64,000 bases of DNA from Mycobacterium sp. UM_WGJ (GCF_000455125.1 NZ_AUWR01000018.1:1-64000); one strand, 5' to 3'; shown: positions 36,671-48,872, numbered from the stretch's first letter. The notes: generated by a model from the letters alone, not told the origin. Program-made: numbers and translations.

Positions 36671-38766
36671 TGAGTCACTCCCTGCGCCTGGATCGCGGTG
36701 ATGGCCACGGTGTAGACGATGTCGTCGACCAAAGCTCCCCGGGACAGGTCGTTGACGGGCTTGGCCAGTCCCTGCAGCACCGGGCCGATCGCGATCGCGC
36801 CGGCACTGCGCTGCACCGCCTTGTAGGTGTTGTTGCCGGTGTTGAGGTCGGGGAACACCAGCACGGTGGCCTGCCCCGCTACCGGCGAGTCCGGCATCTT
36901 GGCCGCGGCCACTCCCGCATCGACCGCGGCGTCGTACTGGATCGGGCCGTCGGCAAGCAGATCGGGGCGACGCTCGTGCACCAGTTGTGTTGCGGCACGC
37001 ACCTTGTCCACGCCGGCGCCGGAGCCGGATTCGCCGGTCGAGTAGGACAGCAGCGCGACTCGGGGTTCGATGCCGAACGCGGCCGCGGTGGCCGCCGAGG
37101 AGATGGCGATGTCGGCGAGTTGCTCGACGGTCGGATCGGGCACCACCGCGCAGTCGCCGTAGGCCAACACCCGATCCGACAGGCACATCAGGAACACGCT
37201 GGAGACCGTGGACACCCCGGGCGCGGTGCGGATGATCTCGAATGCCGGCCTGATCGTGTGGGCGGTGGTGTGTGCCGCACCCGACACCATTCCGTCGGCG
37301 ATCCCCCGGTGCACCATCATGGTGCCGAAATAGGAGATGTCGCGCATGATCTCGCGGGCGCGGTCCTCGGTCACGCCTTTGTGTGCGCGCAGCCGGGCGT
37401 ACTCGGCGCCGAAGGTGTCACGCAGCTCACTGGTCTCGGGATCGATCACCCGCGCGGCGTCCAGGTCCACACCCAGCTCGGCACCGCGCTGACGCACCGC
37501 GCCTTCCATGCCGAGCAGGGTCAGATCGACGATCCCGCGCGACAGTAACCGCCCGGCCGCCAACAGGATCCGGTCATCGCTCGCTTCCGGCAGCACAATG
37601 TGGCGACGGTCGGCGCGGGCCCGTTCCAGCAGCCGGTATTCGAACATCTGCGGGGTGATCACGGTCGACGCCGGCACCCGGATCCGCTCGGCCAGTTCGG
37701 CGCCGTCGATGTGCGCGGCGACCACGGCAAGTGCGGTGTCAATCTTGCGCAATGCACCGACGGTGATTCTCGAGCCGGTATGCGACACCTTTTCGGCGGT
37801 GTCGTAGGTGCGGTGACTGGTGGCGATCAACGGCAGGGTGGGCCGCAGTCCCTTCACCAATTTGTCGATGGCCGGGTGCGGCAACAGACCCCCGTTGAGG
37901 ATGATCCCGGCCAGGGAGGGGAAGCCTTGTGCCTCATGGGCGTTCACCAACGCCAGCAGTACGTCCGAGCGGTCGGCCGGGACGATCACGACCTGCCCCT
38001 CGGACAGTCGATCGAGAATGTTCTCAGCGGTCATACCGCCGACCATGACGCTGAGCGCTTCGCGGCGCAGTAACTCCGGGTCGCCGCTGTAGACGGTGCC
38101 CTCCAGTGCGGTGCAGAGTTCGGCCATGGTCGGTGCCGACAGCAGCGCCACCTCCGGGACCGCGAACGCCGGAACATCGGCACCGGCCAGGCGGACTGAG
38201 ATCGCTTGGGTGACATCGGCCAGCTGGTCCGGATCGCAACGGTTGGCGATCACCGCTGCCGGGCGGGTGTGTACCGCGGCCACTTCGGCCAGGCACCGCT
38301 CGGTGATCTCAGCGATGGCCTGCGCGTCGCGGTTGTGTCCGTTGACCGCCAGCACAAGTGGCGCCCCCAGGTTCACCGCGATACGAGCGTTGAAGGTCAA
38401 CTCGCTCGGGTTGACGACGTCGGTGTAGTCGCTGCCGACTACCAGTACGGTGTCGCAGTGCCGGGCGACTTCGTGGAACCGCGCCACGATCTCGCCCAGC
38501 GCCGCCTCCCGGTCGGCGAAGACCTGCTGGTAGGTCACACCACGGCAGGCGCTGTGATTGTCGATGGTGGCGGTGGCATGGGCGAGCAGCAGTTCGAGTT
38601 GCCCGTCGGGCTCGTCCAGCGATCGCACGACCGGACGGAAAACACCGACCCGCGTCGATGAGGCGGCCAGAAGGTGCAGCAGGCCGAGCGCGAGCACGGA
38701 CTTGCCGGTGCCGCCCTCCACGGCGGCGAGGTAGATGCTCGACGTACCGGCGTTACCTTCAGACAT
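36667..38766 (-). CDS. pta: Phosphate acetyltransferase
   Basis: The 699-residue long-form Pta has an N-terminal P-loop/BioD-like domain ([16 protein letters not shown]), a middle DRTGG-type regulatory domain (from about residue 215) and a C-terminal catalytic domain from about residue 375. The catalytic domain includes [27 protein letters not shown] and [14 protein letters not shown]. It interconverts acetyl-CoA and acetyl phosphate. The length matches the mycobacterial enzyme (about 690). In M. tuberculosis pta-ackA lies elsewhere, beside fgd1. Confidence 0.95.
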   Translation of the reverse strand: MSEGNAGTSSIYLAAVEGGTGKSVLALGLLHLLAASSTRVGVFRPVVRSLDEPDGQLELLLAHATATIDNHSACRGVTYQQVFADREAALGEIVARFHEVARHCDTVLVVGSDYTDVVNPSELTFNARIAVNLGAPLVLAVNGHNRDAQAIAEITERCLAEVAAVHTRPAAVIANRCDPDQLADVTQAISVRLAGADVPAFAVPEVALLSAPTMAELCTALEGTVYSGDPELLRREALSVMVGGMTAENILDRLSEGQVVIVPADRSDVLLALVNAHEAQGFPSLAGIILNGGLLPHPAIDKLVKGLRPTLPLIATSHRTYDTAEKVSHTGSRITVGALRKIDTALAVVAAHIDGAELAERIRVPASTVITPQMFEYRLLERARADRRHIVLPEASDDRILLAAGRLLSRGIVDLTLLGMEGAVRQRGAELGVDLDAARVIDPETSELRDTFGAEYARLRAHKGVTEDRAREIMRDISYFGTMMVHRGIADGMVSGAAHTTAHTIRPAFEIIRTAPGVSTVSSVFLMCLSDRVLAYGDCAVVPDPTVEQLADIAISSAATAAAFGIEPRVALLSYSTGESGSGAGVDKVRAATQLVHERRPDLLADGPIQYDAAVDAGVAAAKMPDSPVAGQATVLVFPDLNTGNNTYKAVQRSAGAIAIGPVLQGLAKPVNDLSRGALVDDIVYTVAITAIQAQGVTQ

Positions 38767-38770
38767 CGGA

Positions 38771-39904
38771 TCAGGCCAAGGCGATCCGGTCGATCGCGGA
38801 GCTCAGTCGCGCCACCGTTCCCTCGATGTCGGCCAGTTTGTCCAGCCCGAACAGCCCAATTCGGAAGGTGCTGAACGTCGCCGGCTCATCGCATTGCAGC
38901 GGCACTCCGGCTGCGGTCTGCAGGCCTTGGGCCAGAAACTTTCTGCCGGTGCGGATCTCCGGGTCAGTGGTGTAGCTGACCACCACGCCGGGCGCTTCGA
39001 ATCCCGGTGCGGCCACGCTGGGGAAGCCACGTTCGGCCAACAGCGCACGTACCTTGCGACCCAGCGCGAACTGCTGCTCGCGCACCGCATCGAAGCCGCG
39101 GTCGCGGGTCTCGGCCATGGCGTCGCGAAGGCCGCTGATCACGCCGGTCGGCATGGTCGAGTGATACGCGTGGCCGCCGTTCTCGTAGGCCACCATGATC
39201 TCTCGCCACTTCTTGAGGTCCAGCGCGAAGCTGGTGCTCTGGGTGCGCTCCATGGCCTCCAGCGCCCGGTTGGACAGGCAGACCATGGCACAGCCTGGCT
39301 CGGCGCTCCAGTCCTTCTGCGGCGCCGTCACCAAGACGTCGACCCCGAGCGCCGCCATGTCAGCCCAGACCACCCCGGCGGCGATGCAGTCCAGGACGAA
39401 CAGGCCGCCCACCGCGGACGTCGCCGTGCCGATGCGCGCCAGGTAGTCGTCGGGCAGCAGGATTCCACTCGCGGTTTCCACGTGCGGAACGCACACCACC
39501 GCCGGCCGGATCCGCGCGATCGCCTCCTCGACCTCGTCGATGGGCGCGGGAGCGAATGGCGCCTGGTCGCCGTCGCCGGTCGGACGGGCCTTGAGGACGG
39601 TGACGCGGTCGGTGATGCGGCCGGTCGCAAGGATCTGACTCCACCGGTAGCTGAAGAACCCGTTCCGGATGACGAGTACGTCGGCGTCGTTGGCGAACTG
39701 TCGTGCGACCGCTTCCATGCCACAGGTTCCGTTGCCGGGCACCACGACTGCCGCGTCGGCGTGGTAGACCTCGCGCAGCATCGCCGAGACGTCGTTCATG
39801 ACGTCTTGGAAGCGCGCGGACATGTGGTTGAGTGCCCGGTCGGTGTAGACGACGGAGTACTCCAGCAATCCGTCGGGATCGACATCGCGTCGAAGTCCTG
39901 GCAT
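38771..39904 (-). CDS. PLP-dependent aminotransferase (alanine-glyoxylate type)
   Basis: The 377-residue class V aminotransferase has VVVPGNGTCGMEAVARQ (cofactor phosphate region), the PLP-ring Asp in FVLDCIAAGVVWAD and the probable PLP-binding Lys in VTAPQKDWS. It likely transaminates a small amino acid with glyoxylate or pyruvate. The substrate is not certain. AGGAGAGG precedes the ATG, and TAAGAT at 39943-39948 (read on the minus strand) may be its -10. It is four bases upstream of pta, heading the aminotransferase-pta-ackA operon. Confidence 0.87.
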   Translation of the reverse strand: MPGLRRDVDPDGLLEYSVVYTDRALNHMSARFQDVMNDVSAMLREVYHADAAVVVPGNGTCGMEAVARQFANDADVLVIRNGFFSYRWSQILATGRITDRVTVLKARPTGDGDQAPFAPAPIDEVEEAIARIRPAVVCVPHVETASGILLPDDYLARIGTATSAVGGLFVLDCIAAGVVWADMAALGVDVLVTAPQKDWSAEPGCAMVCLSNRALEAMERTQSTSFALDLKKWREIMVAYENGGHAYHSTMPTGVISGLRDAMAETRDRGFDAVREQQFALGRKVRALLAERGFPSVAAPGFEAPGVVVSYTTDPEIRTGRKFLAQGLQTAAGVPLQCDEPATFSTFRIGLFGLDKLADIEGTVARLSSAIDRIALA

Positions 39905-39990
39905 GAAGCCTCTCCTAGGTGGGGCGGACAGCGCCGATTGCCAATCTTAGGGCTGTCGCATTCGTGCGTTCACCGATGCGGACGAACGGC

Positions 39991-40557
39991 TCAGCCGATC
40001 TCGACATCGGATATGGTGCGGCCGCCGAGCCACAGGCCCAGCGCTTCCGCCGTGCCGCGGACTACGGTGCCGCGGCCGCGGGGCCGGCCGATCCCGTTGG
40101 TGGGTTCGATCCGATACCGCAGCAGGGTCGGCTGCAGCTTCTGCACGGTCAGGCTCACTCCCTCGGTCAGGATCGCGGCCTCTTCGACCGGCGGGATCTC
40201 GCGGCTGCGCCCTAGCCCGCGCAGCACATCCTGGTGATGCATCGCCAAGTCGCCCAGCAGCAGCCGGGCCACGGCGCGGTCGGGTACCTGTGCCCAGCGC
40301 CGGGCGGCGGCGATCAAGTCGGCCCGGTCGCGGCCGCGTCCCGCCGTGACGACTTCGGCGTTGATCTTGTGCAACCGCCACGGGGCACGCAGGTATCTGC
40401 CGATCTCGGAGGTGCCGATCAGATGAGCCAGCACGTCACGCGGCGACCATTGCGCGCACAGTGTGGTGCCGTGGTCGAATTCAGCGTCCGTGAGCCCGTC
40501 GACCGTGTCGACGAACGCATGCCGCGCCGCGCGGACGATGTCGATCCGGTTTGTCAT
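39991..40557 (-). CDS. Mycothiol-dependent maleylpyruvate isomerase-family protein
   Basis: This 188-residue DinB-like four-helix protein of the actinobacterial mycothiol-dependent group has CAQWSPRDVLAHLIG (metal His) and the matching GDLAMHHQDVLRGLGR, which completes the metal site. Members use mycothiol as cofactor for isomerisation or detoxification. The substrate is unknown. ATG 40557 is used, with a GTG directly before it (40560) as alternative. It ends the fadE25 transcript, ten bases from that stop. Confidence 0.85.
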   Translation of the reverse strand: MTNRIDIVRAARHAFVDTVDGLTDAEFDHGTTLCAQWSPRDVLAHLIGTSEIGRYLRAPWRLHKINAEVVTAGRGRDRADLIAAARRWAQVPDRAVARLLLGDLAMHHQDVLRGLGRSREIPPVEEAAILTEGVSLTVQKLQPTLLRYRIEPTNGIGRPRGRGTVVRGTAEALGLWLGGRTISDVEIG

Positions 40558-40567
40558 CACCGCGGCG

Positions 40568-41737
40568 TCAGCGCAGGAGGTGTCGGCTCATGACGACGCG
40601 CTGGATCTGGTTGGTGCCCTCATAGATCTGGGTGATCTTGGCGTCGCGCATCATCCGCTCCACCGGGAAGTCGGTGGTATAGCCCGCCCCACCGAACAAC
40701 TGCACCGCATCAGTGGTGACCTCCATCGCCACATCGGAGGCGAAGCACTTCGACGCCGCGGAGATGAAGCCCAGGCCCGTCTCACCCCGCTCGGCGCGAG
40801 CCGCCGCCGAGTACACCATCAGCCGGGCCGCCTCGAGCTTCATCGCCATGTCGGCCAGCATGAACTGCACACCCTGGAAGGTGCTGATGTTCTTTCCGAA
40901 CTGCTTGCGGTCCTTGGTGTATTCGATGGCCGCGTCCAGCGCGCCCTGAGCGATACCCACGGCCTGAGCGCCGATCGTGGGACGAGTGTGGTCCAGCGTG
41001 CGCAACGCGGTCTTGAACCCGGTCCCCGGCTCGCCGATGATCCGGTCACCGGGAATCCGGCAATTCTCGAAGTACAGCTCGGTGGTCGGCGAGCCCTTGA
41101 TCCCGAGCTTGTGCTCCTTGGGACCGATGGTGAATCCCTCGTCGTCGATGTGGACCATGAACGCCGAGATGCCGTTGGCGTCCAGGTCCGGGTCGGTCAC
41201 GGCCATCACGGTGTACCAGCTGGACTTGCCGCCGTTGGTGATCCAGCATTTGGAGCCGTTGAGGATCCAGTCGTCGCCGTCGGCCTTGGCGCGGGTGCGC
41301 ATCGCCGCGGCGTCGCTGCCGGCCTCGCGCTCGGAAAGCGCGTAGGAGGCCATCACCTCGCCGGCGGCCAGGCCAGGAAGCACCTGGGCCTTGAGTTCCT
41401 CCGAGCCCGCCAGGATCAGCCCCATGGTGCCGAGCTTGTTCACCGCCGGGATCAGCGACGACGAGGCGCAGACCCGGGCTACCTCTTCGATCACGATGCA
41501 GGCCGCCACCGAGTCGGCACCCTGCCCGCCGTACGCCTCGGGGACGTGCACGGCGTTGAAACCCGACGCATTCAACGCCGCCAGAGCCTCCTCAGGAAAC
41601 CGGGCCTGCTCATCGACATCCTTGGCGTACGGAGCGATCTCCTTCTCCGCCAACGCCCGAATCGCCGCCCGCAACTCATCATGCTCCTCGGGCAACTTGA
41701 ACAGATCAAACGAGGGATTCCCGGCCCACCCAGCCAT
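40568..41737 (-). CDS. fadE25: Acyl-CoA dehydrogenase FadE25
   Basis: The 389-residue FAD-dependent acyl-CoA dehydrogenase has FAD/substrate motifs YALSEREAGSDAA and WITNGG, and the catalytic Glu in the C-terminal YEGTNQIQR. The length equals M. tuberculosis FadE25 (389), and the downstream purE-purK order agrees. It oxidises acyl-CoA in beta-oxidation or branched amino-acid breakdown. ATG 41737 is preferred to GTG 41740 because AGGAGG lies five bases before the ATG. Confidence 0.95.
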   Translation of the reverse strand: MAGWAGNPSFDLFKLPEEHDELRAAIRALAEKEIAPYAKDVDEQARFPEEALAALNASGFNAVHVPEAYGGQGADSVAACIVIEEVARVCASSSLIPAVNKLGTMGLILAGSEELKAQVLPGLAAGEVMASYALSEREAGSDAAAMRTRAKADGDDWILNGSKCWITNGGKSSWYTVMAVTDPDLDANGISAFMVHIDDEGFTIGPKEHKLGIKGSPTTELYFENCRIPGDRIIGEPGTGFKTALRTLDHTRPTIGAQAVGIAQGALDAAIEYTKDRKQFGKNISTFQGVQFMLADMAMKLEAARLMVYSAAARAERGETGLGFISAASKCFASDVAMEVTTDAVQLFGGAGYTTDFPVERMMRDAKITQIYEGTNQIQRVVMSRHLLR

Positions 41738-41751
41738 CACAGCCTCCTAAG

Positions 41752-42267
41752 CTACTCGCCGGTAACTTTACCTTGAAGCGTCGCGTCCTTCGCAAGCACG
41801 CTCTGGGCCAACTGGTCTTGAAAAGCCTCCATACGAGCCCGCAACGCGGCATCGGCTGAGCCCAGAATACGCACTGCGAGCAAACCTGCATTCCGGGCGC
41901 CGCCAATGGAAACAGTGGCCACAGGCACACCCGCAGGCATCTGCACGATGGACAGCAAAGAATCCATGCCGTCGAGGCGGGCCAGCGGCACCGGCACCCC
42001 GATCACCGGCAGCGGTGTGGCCGAAGCCACCATCCCGGGCAGGTGCGCGGCGCCGCCCGCCCCGGCGATGATCACCTCGATGCCGCGGCCGGCGGCGTCG
42101 CGGGCGTAGTCGAACATCCGCTGCGGGGTGCGGTGCGCCGAGACCACTCCGACCTCGAACGGGATCTCGAACTCGGCCAGCGCCATGGCCGCGTCTTCCA
42201 TCACCGACCAGTCACTGTCGCTGCCCATGATGACGCCGACCCGGGGACCGGGCTTGTGCTCACTCAT
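41752..42267 (-). CDS. purE: N5-carboxyaminoimidazole ribonucleotide mutase PurE
   Basis: The 171-residue PurE class I mutase moves the carboxyl group from N5-CAIR to CAIR in purine synthesis. The motif [12 protein letters not shown], the active-site [10 protein letters not shown] and [13 protein letters not shown] are all present. ATG 42267 ([11 protein letters not shown]) matches the family start and overlaps the purK end by eight bases. An in-frame ATG at 42282 would lie further inside purK. Confidence 0.96.
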   Translation of the reverse strand: MSEHKPGPRVGVIMGSDSDWSVMEDAAMALAEFEIPFEVGVVSAHRTPQRMFDYARDAAGRGIEVIIAGAGGAAHLPGMVASATPLPVIGVPVPLARLDGMDSLLSIVQMPAGVPVATVSIGGARNAGLLAVRILGSADAALRARMEAFQDQLAQSVLAKDATLQGKVTGE

Positions 42268-43513
42268 GCGGATCCCATCCATCGCTCCATTCCCCGTGCG
42301 ACAACCAGTGTGCCGCGCTTTCGGCCCGCTCGCGCAGGTTCGCCAAGTCGTTCGCGTCCGCCCCGAGGAGGTTGATGTGGCCGATCTTGCGGCCCGGCCG
42401 CTCGTCCTTGCCGTAGAGGTGGACCCGCGCGTCGGGATAGCGCGCGAACAGGTGGTGCAGCCGCTCGTCCATCGTCATCGTCGATGTCTGCGGGGCGCCC
42501 AGGACATTGGCCATCACAGTCACCGCCGCAATCGGTGTGGTGGCACCGAGCGGATAGTCCAACACCGCACGTAGATGCTGTTCGAACTGGCTGGTGGCCG
42601 CACCGTCCATGGTCCAGTGCCCCGAGTTGTGCGGTCGCATCGCCAGCTCGTTGACCAGAACCTGACCGCCGATGGTTTCGAAGAGCTCGACAGCCAGCAC
42701 CCCGACCACGCCCAGCTCATCCGCCAACCGCAGCGCCAATTGTTGTGCAGCAGCAGCGGATTCGTCCGAGAGATCGGGGGCGGGCGCAATCACTGTCACG
42801 CAGATTCCATCTTCCTGCACGGTCTCGACCACCGGCCACGCCGCGCCCTGGCCATACGGTGACCGGGCCACCAGCGCCGAGAGTTCCCGGCGCATCGCGA
42901 CCCGCTCCTCGGCCAGTACCGGCACACCTGCGGCCAGGTAGTCGGTGACGACCGCCCGAGCCTGGGCCACATCGTCAACGAGGGACACCCCGCGCCCGTC
43001 GTAGCCGCCCCGGGCCGCCTTGACCACCATCGGGCCACCGGTCAGGGCCGCGAAGGCGTCGAGATCCTCAAGAGTCTCGATGGCGGCGAACCGCGGCACC
43101 GGCGCCCCCAGCGCCGACAGCTTGCGGCGCATCACCAGTTTGTCCTGGGCGTGCAACAGCGCCGCCGGCGGCGGCGCCACGTTGATGCCCTCGGCGATCA
43201 GTTGTTCTAGCAGCTCGCCCGGGACGTGTTCGTGGTCGAATGTGAGCACGGTGGCTCCAGCGGCCGCCCGGCGCAGGTCATCGAGGTCGGTGTGTGAGCC
43301 GATCACCACGTCCGGGGTGACCTGGGCAGCCGGCTCGTCGGCCGCCGCGGCCAGCACCCGCAGCCGCTGCCCCAGCGCGATCGCGGCCTGATGAGTCATC
43401 CGCGCCAGCTGACCGCCGCCCACCATGGCGACCTGCGGGTACCGCCCGCTTGCGGGGGACGGGCTGCGTCCGCCCGCGGGCGGCGTTGTGGTTGGGGGGT
43501 TCGGCACGGCCAA
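42260..43513 (-). CDS. purK: N5-carboxyaminoimidazole ribonucleotide synthase PurK
   Basis: The 417-residue ATP-grasp enzyme makes N5-CAIR from AIR, bicarbonate and ATP. Features are [12 protein letters not shown], the ATP-binding [24 protein letters not shown] and the metal-binding [20 protein letters not shown]. The first in-frame start is TTG 43513. GTG 43507, two codons later, is equally plausible. The N-terminal Pro-rich stretch before AMVGGG is variable in mycobacteria. It is divergent from gtrA. Confidence 0.94.
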   Translation of the reverse strand: MAVPNPPTTTPPAGGRSPSPASGRYPQVAMVGGGQLARMTHQAAIALGQRLRVLAAAADEPAAQVTPDVVIGSHTDLDDLRRAAAGATVLTFDHEHVPGELLEQLIAEGINVAPPPAALLHAQDKLVMRRKLSALGAPVPRFAAIETLEDLDAFAALTGGPMVVKAARGGYDGRGVSLVDDVAQARAVVTDYLAAGVPVLAEERVAMRRELSALVARSPYGQGAAWPVVETVQEDGICVTVIAPAPDLSDESAAAAQQLALRLADELGVVGVLAVELFETIGGQVLVNELAMRPHNSGHWTMDGAATSQFEQHLRAVLDYPLGATTPIAAVTVMANVLGAPQTSTMTMDERLHHLFARYPDARVHLYGKDERPGRKIGHINLLGADANDLANLRERAESAAHWLSHGEWSDGWDPHE

Positions 43514-43628
43514 TATCGTGTCACGTCGGCGCGCGGCGATCGCAAGTGCGGCGCAGCCGCCATGGGCCCCCTAAGTCGTTATGCGGTCATTAGGCGCAGC
43601 TGGGGCCGAGTCCGTACACTGGCGACTT

Positions 43629-44276
43629 GTGTCTTTTACCGACGCCACGATTGCCCGCCTGCCGCGGGTGATCCGTCCGCTGGCCGAACGCCATCATGAG
43701 CTGATCAAGTTCGCCATCGTCGGCGCGACCACATTTCTCATCGACTCGGCGCTGTTCTACACGCTCAAGCTCACGATTCTGTCGCCCAAGCCCGTCACGG
43801 CCAAGGTCATCTCGGGCATCGTCGCGGTAATCGCGTCATACATCCTCAACCGCGAGTGGAGCTTCAAAGACCGGGGCGGCCGAGAACGGCACCACGAGGC
43901 CCTGCTGTTCTTCGGGATCAGCGGCGTCGGCGTGGTGTTGTCCATGGCCCCGTTGTGGTTCTCCAGCTACGTGCTCGGGCTGAGAGCACCCATGGTGTCG
44001 TTGACCATCGAGAACCTCTCGGACTTCGTCTCGGCCTACATCATCGGCAACCTGCTGCAGATGGCGTTCCGGTTCTGGGCGTTCCGCCGCTGGGTCTTCC
44101 CCGACGAGTTCGCTCGCAGCACCGACGCCGCACTCGACGCGACGATCGAGACCGGCGCGCTCGCCGAGGCGATCGAAGATGCCTTGGAGAGCGGCCCGGA
44201 CACCGGCGTGGTGACACTGTTCCGGCGTCCGGCCCGTCATCAACCGCCGGCGGACGGTCTGTCGAAAACTTCGTGA
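43629..44276 (+). CDS. GtrA-family membrane protein
   Basis: The 215-residue protein has four membrane helices (about residues 25-145): IKFAIVGATTFLIDSALFYTL, then SGIVAVIASYILNREWSF, GISGVGVVLSMAPLWF and IIGNLLQMAFRFWAF, plus a soluble C-terminal tail. GtrA proteins are thought to flip or handle polyprenyl-linked sugars for cell-surface glycans. It is the counterpart of Rv3277. TACACT (43615-43620) ends eight bases before the GTG, consistent with a leaderless start. The last 37 bases overlap the convergent PH-domain gene. Confidence 0.9.
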   Translation: MSFTDATIARLPRVIRPLAERHHELIKFAIVGATTFLIDSALFYTLKLTILSPKPVTAKVISGIVAVIASYILNREWSFKDRGGRERHHEALLFFGISGVGVVLSMAPLWFSSYVLGLRAPMVSLTIENLSDFVSAYIIGNLLQMAFRFWAFRRWVFPDEFARSTDAALDATIETGALAEAIEDALESGPDTGVVTLFRRPARHQPPADGLSKTS

Positions 44277-44749
44277 TACAGCAGCGTGTGGACCTGCTCC
44301 ACGCGCGGAATGTCGTAGAACTCCAGGGGTTCCTGCGACGCCGACTCGATGATCAGCGTGCCGGTTCGCAACAGCCGGTCGATGAAGCCATGTACGAACT
44401 CCACGCTGTTGATCCGCGCCAGTCCGATGTCGATTCCGCTGCGGGTCAACAACCCGTGCCGAAACATCACGCGCCGGTCAGTGACCACAAAATGCGTGGT
44501 CAGCCAGCTCAAGAACGGCCAGAGCGTCAGCCAGCCGAATATCACCAGCCAGATCGCCCAGATCACCCCGAAGACGACGTTCTTGGCAGTCGGATCCCAG
44601 GGCCGTGAGTTGACGAACCCAGCGGCGAACGCGGCGCACGCGGTGACCAGCAGCAACGCCAGCACCGGCAGTATCAGTCGTTTGACGTGCGGGTGCCGGT
44701 GCAACACCACGTGCTCATCGTCGGCCAGCACATTCTCCGGGTAACCCAC
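44240..44749 (-). CDS. PH-domain membrane protein (Rv3278c family)
   Basis: The 169-residue protein has two hydrophobic segments (about 24-46 and 58-85), followed by a bacterial PH-like domain (bPH2/YdbS type) with FVVTDRRVMFRHGLLTRSGIDIGLARINSVE. This matches Rv3278c between gtrA and birA. The family's role is not established and is probably membrane-linked. The GTG start lies nine bases after the birA stop, so both are transcribed together. Confidence 0.87.
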   Translation of the reverse strand: MGYPENVLADDEHVVLHRHPHVKRLILPVLALLLVTACAAFAAGFVNSRPWDPTAKNVVFGVIWAIWLVIFGWLTLWPFLSWLTTHFVVTDRRVMFRHGLLTRSGIDIGLARINSVEFVHGFIDRLLRTGTLIIESASQEPLEFYDIPRVEQVHTLLYHEVFDRPSAGG

Positions 44750-44758
44750 CGCCAGGCC

Positions 44759-45571
44759 CTAGCCGGTGGGCCGAAGTCGGGTGACGTCGCCGGCCGACAC
44801 CGTGACGGTGCCATCTCCGGTGTTGATCACCAGGCGTCCGGTGTCATCGATGGCTTCGGCGACTCCCTCCACGCGTTGGTCGCCGGGTATGTCGGCGCGC
44901 ACCTGGGCCCCCAGCGTGCAGCTGTGCCGCCGATAGTCCGACACCAGTGCATCGTCGGCGCCGCCCGCCGCACGCCAGGCCGCGATCCGAATCGCGAGGT
45001 GACGAAGAACCTTGTCGGCCCAGAGGTTTCGGTCCACCACCGCAGCGCCGAGCATCGCCAGCGAGACCGCTGCGGGATCCGGAGCCTCCTCCGCGGTCAT
45101 GGACACGTTGAGCCCGAGGCCCACCACGATCACCTGCTTCGGCGCGGCCACCTCGGCGAGGATGCCGGCCAGCTTTCCGTCGCCCGCGATGACGTCATTG
45201 GGCCACTTCAGGCCGACCTGCAGGCCCGAAACTTCGGCGATCGCATCGGCGACCGCGACCCCGGTGGCCAGAGTCAGCCAACCCCAACCCGATGTCGGCA
45301 CGGTGTCCGCGGCCACACCCACCGACAGCGCGAGCTGGCTGTACGCCGGGGCACTCCAGTGTCGGCCGTGACGACCACGGCCGGCCATCTGATGTTCGGC
45401 CAGCAGCACGGCTCCGTCGATATCTTCGCCCGCTGCGGCGCGGGCCAACAGATCCGCATTGGTGGAACCGGTTTCGTCGACGACATCTACGACGCGCCAC
45501 GGCCCGTCCGGCCCGGTCAGCCCGGCTCGCAGAGCGGCTACGTCCAGCGGCGGCCGTGGCACAAGACTCAT
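44759..45571 (-). CDS. birA: Biotin-protein ligase BirA
   Basis: The 270-residue monofunctional biotin-acetyl-CoA-carboxylase ligase has the biotinyl-AMP loop GRGRHGR, DETGSTNADLL at the N-terminus, KWPNDVIAGDGKLAGIL in the catalytic core, and an SH3-like C-terminal domain. It lacks the DNA-binding domain of E. coli BirA, as usual in mycobacteria. It should biotinylate the Lys in the AMKM motif of AccA3, encoded 6 kb away. It is divergent from the esterase gene. Confidence 0.95.
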   Translation of the reverse strand: MSLVPRPPLDVAALRAGLTGPDGPWRVVDVVDETGSTNADLLARAAAGEDIDGAVLLAEHQMAGRGRHGRHWSAPAYSQLALSVGVAADTVPTSGWGWLTLATGVAVADAIAEVSGLQVGLKWPNDVIAGDGKLAGILAEVAAPKQVIVVGLGLNVSMTAEEAPDPAAVSLAMLGAAVVDRNLWADKVLRHLAIRIAAWRAAGGADDALVSDYRRHSCTLGAQVRADIPGDQRVEGVAEAIDDTGRLVINTGDGTVTVSAGDVTRLRPTG

Positions 45572-45658
45572 TTCGCCAGCTTACTCACCGGCACTGCGGC
45601 CACCTCGGTTGAAACGCCCGGCACACGGGTATTCGGCCAGGCGGAGGAGGTGATCGAC

Positions 45659-46615
45659 ATGGTCACCAAGGGATTGACGAGGCACGTTCACCGCCGCCAC
45701 AGCGCGCAATCAGTCGCGGTGTCACTCGCCAGCCGGTTCGTCGTGAAGAACCTGGTGCGCACGTGGGCAGTCCGGCCGGACTTGGCGTGGCCGCTGACTT
45801 CCGTCGACCGACTGGCCGGCTTGGTACCGCAGCGGCAAACAGCGCGCGTCCAGCGCTTCCGCCTGGGTTACTGTGTCGCCGAACGGGTTCAGGCTACCGG
45901 TGCCTCGGCAGAACGGGCCATCCTCTATCTGCACGGCGGCGCTTTTCTGACGTGTGGACTCAACACCCACCGTTCACTGGTAACCCGGCTGTCCCGAGCG
46001 GCCGACGCCAGCGTTCTCAACATCGACTACCGAATGTTGCCCGCACACCGGATCGCTGACGCCGTCGAGGACGGCCTGAGCGGGCTGCGCTGGCTGCTTC
46101 GGCGAGGCTACGACCCGGAGCAGATCGTGATCGCCGGCGATTCCGCGGGCGGATATCTGGCCTTTATGACCGCGCTGGCCGCCGCGCAGTCGAATCTGAT
46201 GAAACCCGCTGGAATTGCCGCGGTTTCACCGTTCACCGATGCGGACCCCACCGCAAAGCTTCAGCACCGCAACGCTCGGCGTTGCGCGATGTTCCCGTGC
46301 GAGGCACTGATGGCGTTCACCCGGTACCTGTTGCGCGCCCGGGCGGCGTCGCCGATGGATGCCGACCTGTCAGTGCTGCCACCGGTTGCCATCCACGCAA
46401 GCACCGACGAACTGCTTCTGCCCGACGCCGAAGCGATGGCGCAGCGACTGGACACGGCCGGCGTGCGCTGCGATCTGCATCTGTGGGAGGGCCAGGTTCA
46501 CGACTTCCCGTTGGCGGCCGACGTGCTGCCCGAGGGACGGCGGGCGATCCGCTACCTCGGCGAGTTCGTCAAGGAAGTCACCGCCCCACCTGAACCCGGT
46601 ACCGCAGCCGCCTGA
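45659..46615 (+). CDS. HSL-family esterase/lipase
   Basis: The 318-residue alpha/beta hydrolase is of the hormone-sensitive lipase group. It has oxyanion motif YLHGGAFLTCG, nucleophile elbow GDSAGGYLA, a C-terminal Asp in STDELLLPDAEA and His in GQVHDF. It resembles mycobacterial Lip proteins that hydrolyse short acyl esters. Its substrate is unknown. GGAGGAGG lies about nine bases before ATG 45659. M. tuberculosis has no such gene between birA and accD5. Confidence 0.88.
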   Translation: MVTKGLTRHVHRRHSAQSVAVSLASRFVVKNLVRTWAVRPDLAWPLTSVDRLAGLVPQRQTARVQRFRLGYCVAERVQATGASAERAILYLHGGAFLTCGLNTHRSLVTRLSRAADASVLNIDYRMLPAHRIADAVEDGLSGLRWLLRRGYDPEQIVIAGDSAGGYLAFMTALAAAQSNLMKPAGIAAVSPFTDADPTAKLQHRNARRCAMFPCEALMAFTRYLLRARAASPMDADLSVLPPVAIHASTDELLLPDAEAMAQRLDTAGVRCDLHLWEGQVHDFPLAADVLPEGRRAIRYLGEFVKEVTAPPEPGTAAA

Positions 46616-46699
46616 CCCGGGGACAGCCCCGCACCAACCAACTACCACCACCCCGAGAATGTGCTTCGCGACGGTTCAGACGGCGGTGACGTTCCCTAA

Positions 46700-48611
<1,912 letters not shown>

Positions 48612-48615
<4 letters not shown>

Positions 48616-48872
48616 GCGAAGAGAACGAAGCGACCACCGCGGTCGAAGAGACTGCGGTGGCGGCCGAGCCGCTCATCAAGGTGTTGCGGGGCAACCCCAC
48701 CGACGCCGAGATCGCGGCGCTGGTCGCGGTGCTCGGTACGGCAGGCGGCGCGAGTGCCGAAGCCGGTCCGCGGGACCGCAATATGTGGGGACACCCGGTC
48801 GACAAGCTACGGCTTCCGCTGTTCAGCTGGCAGCGGATCACGTTGCTGGAACGCACCCACATGCGCCGGTGA
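48612..48872 (+). CDS. accE5: Acyl-CoA carboxylase epsilon subunit AccE5
   Basis: The 86-residue epsilon subunit has the conserved core [20 protein letters not shown] and the C-terminal [18 protein letters not shown]. AccE5 tightens the AccA3-AccD5 complex and raises its activity. It is about half the length of M. tuberculosis AccE5 (177 residues), because the repeat-bearing N-terminus is absent or encoded in the separate upstream frame. It starts with GTG overlapping the repeat ORF stop. Confidence 0.9.
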
